Positions 16,508 to 26,500 of a DNA stretch of 64,000 nucleotides are shown one piece after another. The position numbers and the translations under genes were made by a program. A model generated the notes under the pieces. That model was not told where the DNA came from. It worked only from the letters and a program-made list of their open reading frames with translations, and ran no database searches. Source of the stretch: Devosia sp. YR412. GTDB taxonomy: Bacteria; Pseudomonadota; Alphaproteobacteria; Rhizobiales; Devosiaceae. Location: positions 248,001 through 312,000 of the forward strand of contig NZ_FOFL01000003.1 of the NCBI RefSeq assembly GCF_900110945.1, read 5' to 3'. Numbering within the stretch: the stretch's first letter is position 1; each line of letters starts with the position of its first letter.

Positions 16508-18526
16508 ATGACCTGGCTTCTTCATCACGCAAAAATTTCATTCAAGATCGTTCTTCTGATCGCCATGCTGAGCATCGTCGGCATGGCCGGCGTGGCCATC
16601 ATGGCCTTCAACTACAAGGCTGCCGACACGACCTACGGCGGCTATTTCAACGCCAGCATGAACCAGACGCTGGTGGCCCGCACCAATTCGAACCTGGCCT
16701 TCATGCTGTATGAGGCCAGCCATTACGCGGCGGTCTCGGCCGGCTCGCCTGAGCGGATCGCTACGCGCGCGGCCTTCGAAGTGCAGGTGGAAGACCTCAA
16801 CCTGCGCTTTGAAGAAATCCAGACGCTGACCAATGCCTCGGCAGAGGTGCGTGACAGTTCCCGGGCGACGCTGGACAATATCATCAACATGCTGCGCAAC
16901 GTGATGGACCTGGTCGATCGTGGCCAGGTTGTCGAAGCCAGCGACGTGCTGGCGCAGGCCGATACGACGATCGACGAATATGTGGCCTATGTGTCGGCGT
17001 GGATCGTCGAGAATGCCGCCATCATGGTGGCGTCGATCACCGAAATGAGCGCCGAGACCAACGGCATAATCACGACCGTATCGGCCGTGTTCCTCGGCAC
17101 GATCGTGCTGGTGGTGCTGCTGGCCATGCTGGTGGCGACCCGTGGTATCACACGTCCGCTGGCGGCGCTGAGCCGAGCCATGGATGAGATCCGCGCCGCC
17201 AATTACGACGTGGAAATTCCTGGTCAGACCCGCCGCGACGAGATCGGGCCGATGGCCAAGGTCATCGTGACCTTTGCCGAGACTGGCAAGAAAATGAGCG
17301 CGATGACCGAGGCGGAAGCCGCGCGCATCGTGCAGGACGAAAAAAACCGCCAGCAGATGATGGCCGAGCTGCAGGATGCGTTCGGCGTTGTGGTCGATGC
17401 GGCGGTGGCCGGCGATTTTACCAAGCGCGTCACCGCCGAATTCCCCGATCCCGAACTCAATGCGCTGGCGCAGAGCGTCAACAACCTCGTTGGCACCGTG
17501 GATCGCGGTATCGGCGAGACCGGCCAGGTACTGGGTGCGCTGGCCAATACCGACCTGACGCAGCGCATGCAGGGCGACTATCAGGGGGCCTTTGCCCGTC
17601 TCAAGACCGATACCAATGCTGTGACCGAGACGTTGACCGAGATCGTCGGCAGCGCCCAGCATATTTCGGGCTCTCTGAAGCAGGCGACAGGCGAAATCCT
17701 CTCGGGCATGAATGACCTTTCCGAGCGCACCACCAAGCAGGCGGCGACAATCGAGGAGACCTCTGCCGCCATGGAACAACTGGCGGTGACCGTGGCGGAC
17801 AATGCCCGCATGGCCGCCGATGCCAATGGCAAGGCGCAGTCGGTGTCGCAGAGTGCGGCGCAGAGCGGCGTGACCATGACCCAGGCCAACGAAGCCATGG
17901 AGCGGATCACCACCTCGTCGTCGAAGATTTCCAACATCATCGGCATGATCGACGATATCGCCTTCCAGACCAACCTGCTTGCGCTCAACGCCTCGGTGGA
18001 AGCGGCGCGGGCTGGCGATGCCGGCAAGGGCTTTGCCGTCGTGGCGGTGGAAGTGCGGCGTCTGGCGCAGTCGGCGGCGAGCGCCTCGTCGGATGTGAAG
18101 GCGCTGATCGAGCAGAGTGCGACTGAAGTTCGGGGCGGTTCGCGGCTCGTCTCTAATGCGGCTGAACAGCTTGCGGCCATGCTCAATGCCGTCAATGAGA
18201 ATGCCAGCCTGATGCAGGCGATTGCTCAAGCCAGCAAGGAGCAGGCGTCGGCAATCGACGAGGTGACCATTGCGGTGCGGACGCTCGACGAAATGACCCA
18301 GCATAATGCGGCGCTAGTGGAACAGACCAATGCCGCCATCGAGCAGACCGAGGCGCAGGCCTCGGAGCTTGATCGCGTAGTCGATGTGTTCACGCTGAAC
18401 AGCAGCAAGCGTAGCTCGGTTCGGCAGGTTCCGGCCGCAGCACCGGCGCAGAAGGTCAAGTCGGCGGCCCAGTCCTATCTCAGCCACGGCAATGCGGCGA
18501 TTTCGGCCGACTGGAACGAATTCTAG
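16508..18526 (+). CDS. Methyl-accepting chemotaxis receptor 5 (four-helix-bundle-type sensor)
   Basis: A 672-residue receptor. TM1 about 10-33, TM2 about 188-210. The periplasmic segment is all helical, Ala/Asp/Glu-rich and free of Cache motifs ([14 protein letters not shown] repeats of polar helices), so I read it as a 4HB_MCP-like bundle. The cytoplasmic half is nearly identical to receptor 3, although the sensors are unrelated. HAMP-like repeats span about 215-370, hairpin near residue 487. C-terminus [14 protein letters not shown] has the tether. Start ATG 16508 with GGAGA at 16498-16502; the frame is open upstream to 16331 through the terminator of receptor 4, which is not coding. Confidence 0.92.
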   Translation: MTWLLHHAKISFKIVLLIAMLSIVGMAGVAIMAFNYKAADTTYGGYFNASMNQTLVARTNSNLAFMLYEASHYAAVSAGSPERIATRAAFEVQVEDLNLRFEEIQTLTNASAEVRDSSRATLDNIINMLRNVMDLVDRGQVVEASDVLAQADTTIDEYVAYVSAWIVENAAIMVASITEMSAETNGIITTVSAVFLGTIVLVVLLAMLVATRGITRPLAALSRAMDEIRAANYDVEIPGQTRRDEIGPMAKVIVTFAETGKKMSAMTEAEAARIVQDEKNRQQMMAELQDAFGVVVDAAVAGDFTKRVTAEFPDPELNALAQSVNNLVGTVDRGIGETGQVLGALANTDLTQRMQGDYQGAFARLKTDTNAVTETLTEIVGSAQHISGSLKQATGEILSGMNDLSERTTKQAATIEETSAAMEQLAVTVADNARMAADANGKAQSVSQSAAQSGVTMTQANEAMERITTSSSKISNIIGMIDDIAFQTNLLALNASVEAARAGDAGKGFAVVAVEVRRLAQSAASASSDVKALIEQSATEVRGGSRLVSNAAEQLAAMLNAVNENASLMQAIAQASKEQASAIDEVTIAVRTLDEMTQHNAALVEQTNAAIEQTEAQASELDRVVDVFTLNSSKRSSVRQVPAAAPAQKVKSAAQSYLSHGNAAISADWNEF

Positions 18527-18601
18527 TCTTAGAGCAATGCAGCGGCCCAGCTTCGGCGGGCCGCCGCATGACCCCTGTGCGATAGGGCCGGAAGCGGTTC
18601 C

Positions 18602-18609
18602 TTAACCAT
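18602..18609 (+). promoter_or_regulatory. TTAACCAT half-site upstream of receptor 6
   Basis: Exact TTAACCAT, 98 bases before the receptor 6 start. Confidence 0.35.
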
Positions 18610-18706
18610 ATGCTTTCTATGTTGGCCGCGCATCATGACCGCGGAAGAGGAGCTGCGGGCATGCCTTGGCGAAGGCAGCAGTGCCACAACTCCGGAAGAC
18701 GACCTC

Positions 18707-21154
18707 ATGACCAGCCAGCTCAAACTTGCCTTCAAACTGCCAGCCATGGTGGTAGCGATTGCTCTGGTCACCGGAGCGAGCCTGGCGCTGGCCGCCTATT
18801 TCACCTCCAATGCCATTGTCACCAGCCAGGCCGAGCAGCGCCTGACGGCGGCGAGCGCGAATGCGCGATCCTCGCTCGAAGCCTATCTCAAGGAAGTGGC
18901 CGAGGATCTGACGCTGTTCGCCGGGCGCGCGGAGATTGCTGCCAATATCGACCTGTTCTCGGGCGCCATGCGCTCGCTGAAGGGCCAGGGCGATCCGACG
19001 GCGCTGCTGCAGGACGCCTATATCACGCAGAACCCCAATCCGGTCGGCGAGCGCATGCTGCTCGACACTTCGGACAAGCTGCCGGTCTATGACCTGCACC
19101 ATCGGAACCTGCATGCCGATTTCCGCGACCTGCTGGTCAAGCGCGGCTATTACGACATCTTCCTGTTCGATACCGATTTCAACAATGTCTATACGGTGTT
19201 CAAGGAAGCCGATTTCGCCACCAATTTCGCCGAGGGCGGCGGTCCCTGGGCCGATAGCGACCTGGGCAAGGTGGTGCGCTCCGCTATGGCCGCCGAAGAG
19301 GGCCAGGTCTTCCTCTCCGATTTCGCGCCCTATGGCCCCAGCGCCGGGGCACCGGCCAGCTTCATCGCGTCGCCAGTCTATGACCAGGGCTTTCTCATTG
19401 GCGTCATCGCCTTCCAGATGCCGACGGGCCGCATCGGCGAAGTGCTGGATCGCACGCTGGGCCTGGGCGATAGCGGGGAAACCTATCTCGTCGGCCAGGA
19501 TGGGCTGGCGCGCAATGATTCCCCCAAGACCTCCGGCGATGACGTGCTGACGCTGTCGCTGCAGGGCGATGCAATAACGGCCGCCTTGGCGGGCACGGCA
19601 GGGCTGGGCGGCATGGCCCATCATGAGGGGCAGGCATTCGTTGCGGCCAGCCAGCCGCTGAACTTTGGCGGTGTCGACTGGGCAGTGGTGGCGCTGGAAA
19701 GCGAAGCCGATATTTCCGCGCCCTCCGCCGGGCTGCGCAATTCGCTATTGATCATCGGGTTGGTGCTGCTCGCGCTGGCAGCCATTGTCAGCGTCTTGAT
19801 CGCCCGCACCATCACGCGGCCAATTTCGCGGCTGACCGATGCCATGGCCGAAATTGCCGGCGACAGACTCGACCTCGTGGTGCCGGGTCTCGAACGCTCC
19901 GACGAGCTCGGTTACATGGCCGAAGCGGTGGAAGTGTTCCGCAGCAATGGCATCAAGATGCGCGACCTGCGCACGGCCGAGCTGGACATGAGCGCCGAGC
20001 GCGCCAGCCAGGTTCTGATCATCGAGGGCCTGCAGAAGGACATCGGCAAGGTGGTCGGCGCGGCCATTGACGGTGACTTCACCGGCCGCGTGGCGACTGA
20101 CCTCAACGATCCCGAACTGCGCTTGCTGGCGCAGAACGTCAACGACCTGGTGGAATCGGTTGATCGCGGGCTGACCGAAACCGGCAACGTGCTGGCCGCC
20201 CTGGCACGGGCTGATCTCAGCCAGCGCATGCAGGGTGATTACAAGGGTGCCTTTGCCCAGCTCAAGACCGATACCAATGGCGTGGCCGAGCAACTCGGTC
20301 AGATCGTCACGCAATTGCGCGGCACCTCGGGTGCGCTCAAGACGGCGACCAGCGAAATCCTCTCCGGCGCCAATGATCTCTCCGAACGCACCACGCGACA
20401 GGCGGCGACGATCGAACAGACCAGCGCCGCTATCGAGCAGCTCAGCCGCACCGTGGTCGACAATGCCGGCCATGCCGAAGAGGCCAGCCGCAAGGCGCGT
20501 GCCGTCTCCAATGATGCCGAAGCCAGTGGCGCGGTGATGGTCGAGGCGACAGCGGCGATGGACCGGATCACCCAGTCCTCTTCCAAGATTTCCAACATCA
20601 TCGGGTTGATCGACGACATCGCCTTCCAGACCAACCTTTTGGCCTTGAACGCCTCCGTTGAGGCGGCCCGCGCGGGCGACGCCGGCAAGGGTTTTGCCGT
20701 GGTGGCGGTGGAAGTGCGGCGCCTGGCGCAATCGGCGGCATCGGCTTCGGCGGATGTGAAGGCGCTGATCGAGCAGAGCGCCAGCGAAGTGCAGGGCGGC
20801 AGCAAGCTGGTGGCGATTGCCGCCGAGCAAATCGCCAGCGTGCAGGCTGCAATCCGGACGAATGCTGCCATGCTTGATGGCATTGCGCGGGCCAGCCGCG
20901 ACCAGGCCGCCTCGATCGACGAGGTGACGGTGGCGGTGCGGCAGATGGATGAAATGACCCAGCATAATGCGGCGCTTGTGGAGGAAACCAATGCCGCGAT
21001 CGAGCAGACCGAGGCTCAAGCCTCCGAGCTTGATCGGGTGATTGGCGTGTTCACTTTGGGCGTTGCGCTACGTGATTTGCCGGAGCGCGACACTCATGCG
21101 CGAGGCATGATAAGCGGGTTGCGACAGGCCTTTGGGCAGCGCAAGGCCAGCTAA
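18707..21154 (+). CDS. Methyl-accepting chemotaxis receptor 6 (double-Cache type)
   Basis: An 815-residue receptor paralogous to receptor 1 over its full length, including the N-terminus ([14 protein letters not shown] versus [14 protein letters not shown]). TM1 about 12-34, TM2 about 344-366, with a dCache-size periplasmic domain ([40 protein letters not shown]). HAMP repeats and signalling hairpin near residue 641. The methylation helix reads [12 protein letters not shown] rather than [12 protein letters not shown]. It ends FGQRKAS, so like receptor 1 it lacks the DWxEF tail. Start ATG 18707 with GGAAG at 18693-18697. Strong terminator downstream. Confidence 0.93.
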   Translation: MTSQLKLAFKLPAMVVAIALVTGASLALAAYFTSNAIVTSQAEQRLTAASANARSSLEAYLKEVAEDLTLFAGRAEIAANIDLFSGAMRSLKGQGDPTALLQDAYITQNPNPVGERMLLDTSDKLPVYDLHHRNLHADFRDLLVKRGYYDIFLFDTDFNNVYTVFKEADFATNFAEGGGPWADSDLGKVVRSAMAAEEGQVFLSDFAPYGPSAGAPASFIASPVYDQGFLIGVIAFQMPTGRIGEVLDRTLGLGDSGETYLVGQDGLARNDSPKTSGDDVLTLSLQGDAITAALAGTAGLGGMAHHEGQAFVAASQPLNFGGVDWAVVALESEADISAPSAGLRNSLLIIGLVLLALAAIVSVLIARTITRPISRLTDAMAEIAGDRLDLVVPGLERSDELGYMAEAVEVFRSNGIKMRDLRTAELDMSAERASQVLIIEGLQKDIGKVVGAAIDGDFTGRVATDLNDPELRLLAQNVNDLVESVDRGLTETGNVLAALARADLSQRMQGDYKGAFAQLKTDTNGVAEQLGQIVTQLRGTSGALKTATSEILSGANDLSERTTRQAATIEQTSAAIEQLSRTVVDNAGHAEEASRKARAVSNDAEASGAVMVEATAAMDRITQSSSKISNIIGLIDDIAFQTNLLALNASVEAARAGDAGKGFAVVAVEVRRLAQSAASASADVKALIEQSASEVQGGSKLVAIAAEQIASVQAAIRTNAAMLDGIARASRDQAASIDEVTVAVRQMDEMTQHNAALVEETNAAIEQTEAQASELDRVIGVFTLGVALRDLPERDTHARGMISGLRQAFGQRKAS

Positions 21155-21158
21155 GTTA

Positions 21159-21174
21159 CGGAAATATACGTATA
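21159..21174 (+). repeat. 16-base motif shared with the GGDEF-EAL leader
   Basis: CGGAAATATACGTATA occurs here and, inverted, at 34909-34924 just before the GGDEF-EAL gene. The core contains the palindrome TATACGTATA. Here it overlaps the end of the receptor 6 transcript and may belong to control of receptor 7. Confidence 0.4.
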
Positions 21175-21203
21175 AAATGGCATCCTCGGATGCCATTTTT
21201 TTT
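21174..21203 (+). terminator. Rho-independent terminator after receptor 6
   Basis: AAAATGGCATCC-TC-GGATGCCATTTT, perfect 12-bp stem followed by further T residues. Confidence 0.95.
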
Positions 21204-21514
21204 ATCAGGCACCGGTTGTTGGATTTCCGTTAACCTTTGCAGCGCAGGGTCGCCATCGGGACGCAGATCAACTCAGCATTCGCCACCGGTGGGGACCTGT
21301 GGCGGCAGATGAACGATCGGCCATGGCCCAATCAGCAGCGAGATTGCAACCGCCAGTATCTGGCCCCATCGGGGCTGGCGGGTATCGGGCATGGTTTTGG
21401 GATTTCTGCGCGGGCGGCGCGCAGACCCCAACCAGCAGCGTCGAAAATCCTCAAGCAATTTTTCAAACCGGGCGCCGTAGAAGCGGCATGGGCAGAGGCT
21501 GGAGGGCCTTCTCG
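21204..21514 (+). other. Intergenic region upstream of receptor 7
   Basis: Together with the preceding terminator this makes the longest gene-free gap (360 bases). It contains a TTAACC motif at 21230-21235 like those before other array genes. Small open frames on both strands here have no recognisable domain and no good ribosome site; I see no gene in it. Confidence 0.5.
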
Positions 21515-23272
21515 ATGGGTATTTTCTCACGCAAAGATAGCGACGACCGGGCAAAAGTAGACGCCATCATGCGCAGCCAGGCGGTGATCGAGTTCAATCT
21601 CGACGGCACTATCATTACCGCCAATGAAAATTTTCTGGCAGCGCTGGGTTATGAGCTGAGCGAGATCGCCGGCCAGCATCACCGCATGTTTGTCGATCCA
21701 GCCGAGGCGCAGTCGCTTGAATACAAGCAGTTCTGGGCTGACCTTGCCGCTGGCAAGTATCAGGCTGCTGCCTATCGGCGCATCACCAAGAGCGGCCGCG
21801 AGATCTGGATCCAGGCAAGCTATAATCCGGTGTTCGACAAGGCCGGCAAACCGATGCGGGTGATCAAGTTCGCCACCGACATCACCGAGCAGAAAAACCA
21901 GGCCGCCGACCACGAGGCGCAGATTGCCGCGATTTCGCGGGCCCAGGCCGTCATCGAGTTCAACCTCGACGGCACGGTGCGGCAGGCCAATGAGAACTTT
22001 TTGGCCACGGTCGGCTACCGCATGGACGAGATTGTCGGCAAGCATCACCGCATGTTCTGCGACCCGGCCTATGCGGCATCGGCCGAATATGGCCAGTTCT
22101 GGGATCGCCTGCGCAGCGGCGAATATGTCGCCGCCGAATTCCAGCGCTTCGGCAAGGGCGGCCGGGAAGTGTGGATCCAGGCATCCTACAATCCGATCCT
22201 CGATGCCCAGGGCAAGCCGGTCAAGGTGATCAAGTTTGCCACCGACATTACCGAGCGCAAGCGCGCCGAGGGCATCATTGCCCATCTCAGCCAGAGCCTT
22301 GGCAAGATGGCCGATGGTGACCTCAGCGGCCGGATCGAGACCGAGTTTACCGGCGAGTACGAGCAGCTGCGGCTGGCCTTCAACAAGTCGATCGATCGGC
22401 TGCATGATATCGTCACCAGCCTGCAAAGCACGTCGCGCTCGCTGAAGAATGCGACCGGGGAAATCCTCGCCGGCGCCAATGACCTCTCCGAGCGCACCAC
22501 CAAGCAGGCGGCGACGATCGAGGAGACCTCCGCTTCGGTCGAACAGCTATCGAGCGCTGTGCATGACAATGCGGCGCGCGCGGCCACTGCGAGCCAGAAG
22601 GCCAAGGCGGTTTCGACCAATGCCACCGAAGGCGGCGCGGTGATGGAACAGGCCAATGCGGCGATGACAGCGATCGAGACCAGTTCGGCCAAGATCTCCA
22701 ACATCATCGGCCTGATCGACGACATCGCCTTCCAGACCAACCTTCTGGCCTTGAACGCTTCGGTCGAGGCGGCCCGCGCTGGCGATGCCGGCAAGGGTTT
22801 TGCCGTGGTGGCCGTCGAGGTTCGTCGCCTGGCGCAATCGGCGGCGCAGGCATCGAGTGAGGTCAAGGTTTTGATCGAAGCCAGTGCCAATGAGGTCAAG
22901 GCGGGTTCACGGCTGGTCGGGCAGGTGGCCAGCAAGCTGCAGGACATCCTGCAGGGCGCGCAGGAAAGCTCGTCCCTGATCGACTCGATTGCCCAGGCCA
23001 ACCGGGAATCTTCGTCGTCGCTCGAAGAGGTGTCGATCGCGGTGCGGCAGATGGACGAGATGACCCAGCACAATGCGGCGCTGGTCGAGGAGACCAATGC
23101 GGCCATCGAGCAGACCGAGGCCCAGGCCAGCGAGCTCGATCATATCGTCGACATCTTCAAGATCGAGCAGGCCGCGCCGGTGCAGGCACCGCGGATTGCC
23201 GCGCCCAAGCCAAGGCCGGCGCTGCGCTCGGTCGGCAATACGGCGATCGCGCAGGATTGGGCCGAGTTTTAG
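21515..23272 (+). CDS. Soluble tandem-PAS chemoreceptor 7
   Basis: A 585-residue receptor with no membrane segment. Two PAS/PAC units, about residues 18-125 and 140-248, are clear duplicates: both have [34 protein letters not shown] and [14 protein letters not shown]-like linker ([11 protein letters not shown]) leads to the signalling domain, hairpin near residue 408. C-terminus [11 protein letters not shown] carries the tether, so it should be adapted by the same CheR/CheB as the membrane receptors. PAS domains of this type sense redox, oxygen or cytoplasmic ligands; the cofactor cannot be told. Start ATG 21515 has GGAGGG at 21501-21506; upstream frame (from 21299) lacks domain sequence. Confidence 0.93.
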   Translation: MGIFSRKDSDDRAKVDAIMRSQAVIEFNLDGTIITANENFLAALGYELSEIAGQHHRMFVDPAEAQSLEYKQFWADLAAGKYQAAAYRRITKSGREIWIQASYNPVFDKAGKPMRVIKFATDITEQKNQAADHEAQIAAISRAQAVIEFNLDGTVRQANENFLATVGYRMDEIVGKHHRMFCDPAYAASAEYGQFWDRLRSGEYVAAEFQRFGKGGREVWIQASYNPILDAQGKPVKVIKFATDITERKRAEGIIAHLSQSLGKMADGDLSGRIETEFTGEYEQLRLAFNKSIDRLHDIVTSLQSTSRSLKNATGEILAGANDLSERTTKQAATIEETSASVEQLSSAVHDNAARAATASQKAKAVSTNATEGGAVMEQANAAMTAIETSSAKISNIIGLIDDIAFQTNLLALNASVEAARAGDAGKGFAVVAVEVRRLAQSAAQASSEVKVLIEASANEVKAGSRLVGQVASKLQDILQGAQESSSLIDSIAQANRESSSSLEEVSIAVRQMDEMTQHNAALVEETNAAIEQTEAQASELDHIVDIFKIEQAAPVQAPRIAAPKPRPALRSVGNTAIAQDWAEF

Positions 23273-23368
23273 GCCCCAGGCGAAACGCGTTTCGGACAGA
23301 GGTTTCCTCCCCTCATTGTCCGGAACGCCAGGGTTCTCCTGATGCTCCCTTCAGGCGAACCGCTAGGT

Positions 23369-23405
23369 GGTGGCTCCGCGTCCAGGCGGGGCCACTATCG
23401 TTTTT
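23369..23405 (+). terminator. Rho-independent terminator after receptor 7
   Basis: GTGGCTCCGC / GCGGGGCCAC stem (one T-G pair) followed by TATCGTTTTT. It marks the end of the receptor array. Confidence 0.75.
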
Positions 23406-23463
23406 GCCTGCCATTGCCCTTGGGCGGTGAAGCGGGCATGAAGTCATCAGCATGGAGGGCGGC

Positions 23464-23826
23464 ATGGCGCGCATCGGACTGGTGGCTCACGACGACAAGA
23501 AGGACGATCTCTGCGTGTGGGCCGAGCACCACAAGCACAAGCTCAGCCAGCATGACCTGTGGGGCACCGGCACCACCGGCAGCCGGGTGATGGCGGCGAC
23601 GGGCATGAGCGTCGTTTTGCTGAAAAGCGGGCCGCTTGGCGGCGATCAGCAGCTCGGCGCCATGATCGCCGAGGGCAAGCTGGACGTGCTGATCTTTTTC
23701 ATCGATCCGCTCTCGGCGCAGCCGCATGATGTGGACGTCAAGGCACTGACCCGGCTGGCGACGCTCTACGATGTGCCCTTCGCCAACAATAAATCCACAG
23801 CCGACGCAGTCCTCGCCTATCTCTGA
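23464..23826 (+). CDS. mgsA: Methylglyoxal synthase
   Basis: MgsA converts dihydroxyacetone phosphate to methylglyoxal plus phosphate, an overflow route of glycolysis. The 120-residue protein has IGLVAHDDKKDDL at the N-terminus, the phosphate-binding GTGTTGS, LKSGPLGGDQQLGA with a catalytic Asp, FFIDPLSAQPHDVDVKAL with the active-site His/Asp pair, and the terminal PFANNKSTAD. Start ATG 23464 follows GGAGGG; ATG 23452 overlaps that ribosome site. It stands alone between two terminators. A gloB gene (50175) for the glutathione-dependent disposal of methylglyoxal is also in this window. Confidence 0.95.
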   Translation: MARIGLVAHDDKKDDLCVWAEHHKHKLSQHDLWGTGTTGSRVMAATGMSVVLLKSGPLGGDQQLGAMIAEGKLDVLIFFIDPLSAQPHDVDVKALTRLATLYDVPFANNKSTADAVLAYL

Positions 23827-23867
23827 CCCATCGCCATTCGGGCACAGCCCTTATGGCCTTCTCCCCT

Positions 23868-23892
23868 AAAAACGCTCCACAGGAGCGTTTTT
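23868..23892 (+). terminator. Rho-independent terminator after mgsA
   Basis: AAAAACGCTCC-ACA-GGAGCGTTTTT, perfect 11-bp stem ending in T5. It lies within a frame that could extend livG upstream, so a far-upstream livG start is unlikely. Confidence 0.93.
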
Positions 23893-24005
23893 GCGCCAAG
23901 AGCGCCGTGTCGAAGTTGACCCATGCGTCACCTTATGCGCACATGCCTCAAAATAGCCCGGAATATGAACCGCGGGTAAATGGCATTAGGAACGGGACGG
24001 ATTTG

Positions 24006-24788
24006 GTGTCCTCAGACTTGGTTATCGACGTTCGCAACGTCAGCAAACGCTTTGGCGGTCTCACCGCCGTCAACAACTGCTCGCTCTCGGTGCGACGCGG
24101 CTCCGTCACAGGGCTGATCGGGCCGAATGGTGCGGGCAAATCCACGCTGTTCAATATCGTGGCCGGCAATATCGTGCCCGACGAGGGCGCGGTGATCTTT
24201 GACGGCAATGACGTGACCGGCCTCAAGCCGCATCAGCTGTTCCGCACCGGCATGCTGCGCACCTTCCAGATCGCGCATGAATTCTCCAATATGACGGCGC
24301 TGGAAAACCTGATGATGGTGCCGGGCGACCAGCCGGGCGAATATCTAGGCAATGCCTGGTTCCGGCCGGGCCTCGCCAGGTCGCGCGAGACGGAAGTCCG
24401 CAAGAAGGCGCTGGATGTCATCGACTTTCTCAAGCTCGGCCATGTGCGCAACGAGCTGGCGGGCAACCTGTCGGGTGGCCAGAAGAAGCTGCTCGAGCTG
24501 GGCCGCACCATGATGGTCGATGCCAAGGTGGTGCTGCTCGACGAGGTTGCTGCGGGCGTCAACAAGACGCTGCTCAACGATCTCGCCTCTAACATCGAGC
24601 GGATGAATACCGAGCTGGGCTACACCTTCTTCGTCATCGAGCATGACATGGACCTGATCGGCCGGCTCTGTGATCCCGTGATCGTCATGGCGCAGGGCGA
24701 AAAGATCGCCGAAGGCTCGATGGAAGAAATCCGGGCCAATCCACAAATCGTCGAAGCCTATTTCGGCACTCCGGTCGAGGTGGCGTAA
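24006..24788 (+). CDS. livG: Branched-chain amino acid ABC transporter ATPase LivG
   Basis: First ATPase of a hydrophobic amino acid uptake system. Walker A GPNGAGKST, signature LSGGQKKLLELG and Walker B VVLLDEVAAGVN are present, with the switch His in VIEHDMDLI. The Walker B is followed by Val where most LivG proteins have Pro (DEP). The domain starts at DLVIDVRNVSKRFGGL; I use the GTG at 24006, with GGGACGG at 23994-24000. TTG 24003 and ATG 23943 are alternatives. The stop overlaps the livF start by one base, so livGFHM is one coupled operon. Confidence 0.9.
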   Translation: MSSDLVIDVRNVSKRFGGLTAVNNCSLSVRRGSVTGLIGPNGAGKSTLFNIVAGNIVPDEGAVIFDGNDVTGLKPHQLFRTGMLRTFQIAHEFSNMTALENLMMVPGDQPGEYLGNAWFRPGLARSRETEVRKKALDVIDFLKLGHVRNELAGNLSGGQKKLLELGRTMMVDAKVVLLDEVAAGVNKTLLNDLASNIERMNTELGYTFFVIEHDMDLIGRLCDPVIVMAQGEKIAEGSMEEIRANPQIVEAYFGTPVEVA

Positions 24789-25492
24789 TGGCATTGCTGG
24801 AACTCAAACACGTCGTCGGCGGATACGGCGGCGCGCCGATCCTCAATGGCGTCAACATGGCCATCGAGCAAAGCGATATCGGCGTCATCGTCGGCCCCAA
24901 TGGCGCCGGCAAGTCGACGACGCTCAAGGCGATCTTCGGCCTGCTCAAGGTCACCGGCGGCACCATCGAATTTCTCGGCGAGAGCATCGCCAATTCACTG
25001 CCGGACAAGCTGGTGCCCCGGGGCCTGAGCTTTGTGCCGCAGGAAAAGAACGTCTTCACCTCGATGAGCGTCGAGGAAAATCTTGAAATGGGTGCCTTCA
25101 CGCGGAAGGACGATTTTTCCGAGACCATGCAATGGGTCTATGAAATGTTCCCGGTGCTGGCCGAAAAGCGCCGCCAGCCGGCCGGCGAACTCTCCGGCGG
25201 CCAGCGCCAGATGGTGGCCATGGGCCGTGCGCTGATGAGCAAGCCCAAGCTCCTGATGCTGGACGAGCCCTCGGCGGGCCTCTCGCCGCGCTATGTGATC
25301 GAGATTTTCGAGACCATCGTGCGTGTCAACCAAGAGGGCGTCGGCATTCTCATGGTCGAGCAGAATGCGCGCCAGGCCCTGGCCTTCGCCTCCAAGGGCT
25401 TTGTGCTTGCACAGGGCCAGAACCGCTTCACCGGCACGGGCCAAGAGCTCATTGCCGATCCCGAAGTCGCCAAAAGTTTCCTCGGGGGCTAA
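24788..25492 (+). CDS. livF: Branched-chain amino acid ABC transporter ATPase LivF
   Basis: Second ATPase of the system, 234 residues. Walker A VGPNGAGKSTTLKAIFGLL, Q-loop FVPQEKNVFTSMSV, signature LSGGQRQMVAMGRALM, Walker B LLMLDEPSAGLSP, and the LivF-typical VEQNARQAL. The ATG overlaps the livG stop (TAATG). It pairs with LivG on the cytoplasmic face of LivH-LivM. Confidence 0.96.
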   Translation: MALLELKHVVGGYGGAPILNGVNMAIEQSDIGVIVGPNGAGKSTTLKAIFGLLKVTGGTIEFLGESIANSLPDKLVPRGLSFVPQEKNVFTSMSVEENLEMGAFTRKDDFSETMQWVYEMFPVLAEKRRQPAGELSGGQRQMVAMGRALMSKPKLLMLDEPSAGLSPRYVIEIFETIVRVNQEGVGILMVEQNARQALAFASKGFVLAQGQNRFTGTGQELIADPEVAKSFLGG

Positions 25493-25495
25493 GCC

Positions 25496-26500
25496 GTGAC
25501 CGAACTCATTTTCTTCATCAACCAGGTGGTCATTTCCGGCGCCGTTCTGGGCTGCATCTATGCCCTTGGCGCTGTCGGCATCACGCTGGTGTTCGGCATT
25601 CTGCGCTTTGCCCATTTCGCCCATTCCGAGCTGATGACCTCGGGCGCCTTCTTTGCCTTCCTGCTGGCGGCGCTGTTTGCCAGCTGGGGCATTGTCACCC
25701 CGATCCCGCTGGGCTTCGTCGTCCTGCCGATTGCCATGGTCATGTCGGCGATTTTCGCGCTGGGCATCGACAAGGGCTTTTACGCACCGCTGCGCAAGCG
25801 TGGTGCCAAGCCGGTGATCTTGCTGATTGCTTCGATCGGCGTGACGCTGATGGTGCAGGGTCTGATCCGCCTGTTCTTCGGCGCCGGCTCCTATTCGTTC
25901 TTCGAGACCGAGACCAAGGATGTGTTCCGCGTCGATCTGGCCTGGCTCGGCTCGACCCGGCCGCTGGTGATCACCGAACCGCAATTGCTGATGATCATCG
26001 TGACGGTGGTGTCGGTGCTGGCGCTGCACTTCTTCCTGACCCGCTCGCGGCTGGGCAAGGCGATGCGCGCCATGGCCGACAATGCCGATCTGGCGCAGGT
26101 CTCGGGCATCAATACCGCGCTCGTGGTGCGGGTAACCTGGATTGTCGCCGGCGCCTTGGCCTGCATGGCCGGCACCATGCTGGCGCTGGACGTGACGCTG
26201 AAGCCCGATCTCGCCTTCAACATCATCATCCCGATCTTTGCTGCCGCTATCGTCGGTGGCCTCGGCCAAGCCTATGGCGCCATCGCCGGTGGCCTGCTGA
26301 TAGGCTTTGCCGAGTCGCTGGCGGTGTTCAACTGGACCATGGTGCTGCGGCCGCTCAATGGCGTGCTGCCCGAATGGGCGCAGCTGCCGGCGACGCTGTC
26401 CTTCGTTCCGACCGAATATAAGCTGACCGTGGCTTTCGTCATTCTCGTCGTGGTGCTGCTGGTCCGGCCCACGGGTATTTTCAAGGGAGCTTCGTCATGA
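25496..26500 (+). CDS. livH: Branched-chain amino acid ABC transporter permease LivH
   Basis: A 334-residue inner-membrane permease with about eight hydrophobic helices. LivH-family landmarks are YALGAVGITLVFGILRFAHF near the N-terminus and GINTALVVRVTWIVAGALA plus FAAAIVGGLGQAYGAIAGG toward the C-terminus. The start is GTG 25496, with GGGGG upstream. The stop region overlaps livM by four bases. Confidence 0.95.
   Translation: MTELIFFINQVVISGAVLGCIYALGAVGITLVFGILRFAHFAHSELMTSGAFFAFLLAALFASWGIVTPIPLGFVVLPIAMVMSAIFALGIDKGFYAPLRKRGAKPVILLIASIGVTLMVQGLIRLFFGAGSYSFFETETKDVFRVDLAWLGSTRPLVITEPQLLMIIVTVVSVLALHFFLTRSRLGKAMRAMADNADLAQVSGINTALVVRVTWIVAGALACMAGTMLALDVTLKPDLAFNIIIPIFAAAIVGGLGQAYGAIAGGLLIGFAESLAVFNWTMVLRPLNGVLPEWAQLPATLSFVPTEYKLTVAFVILVVVLLVRPTGIFKGASS

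Noticed and set aside
21237..21560. Small frames (both strands) in the receptor 6-7 gap
   Set aside because: No domain, no ribosome site, and overlap with the true start of receptor 7.
8850..22820. Repeated DNA in the receptor genes as a mobile or CRISPR-like repeat
   Set aside because: The repeats are in-frame coding for the conserved signalling tip ([16 protein letters not shown]), with no short spacers, transposase or target duplication.
23853..24005. Upstream extension of livG
   Set aside because: The extension contains the mgsA terminator hairpin and no conserved sequence.
24534..24575. LivG Walker B with DEV instead of DEP as a sign of inactivation
   Set aside because: The catalytic Glu is retained and all other motifs are intact; I regard it as a tolerated family variant.
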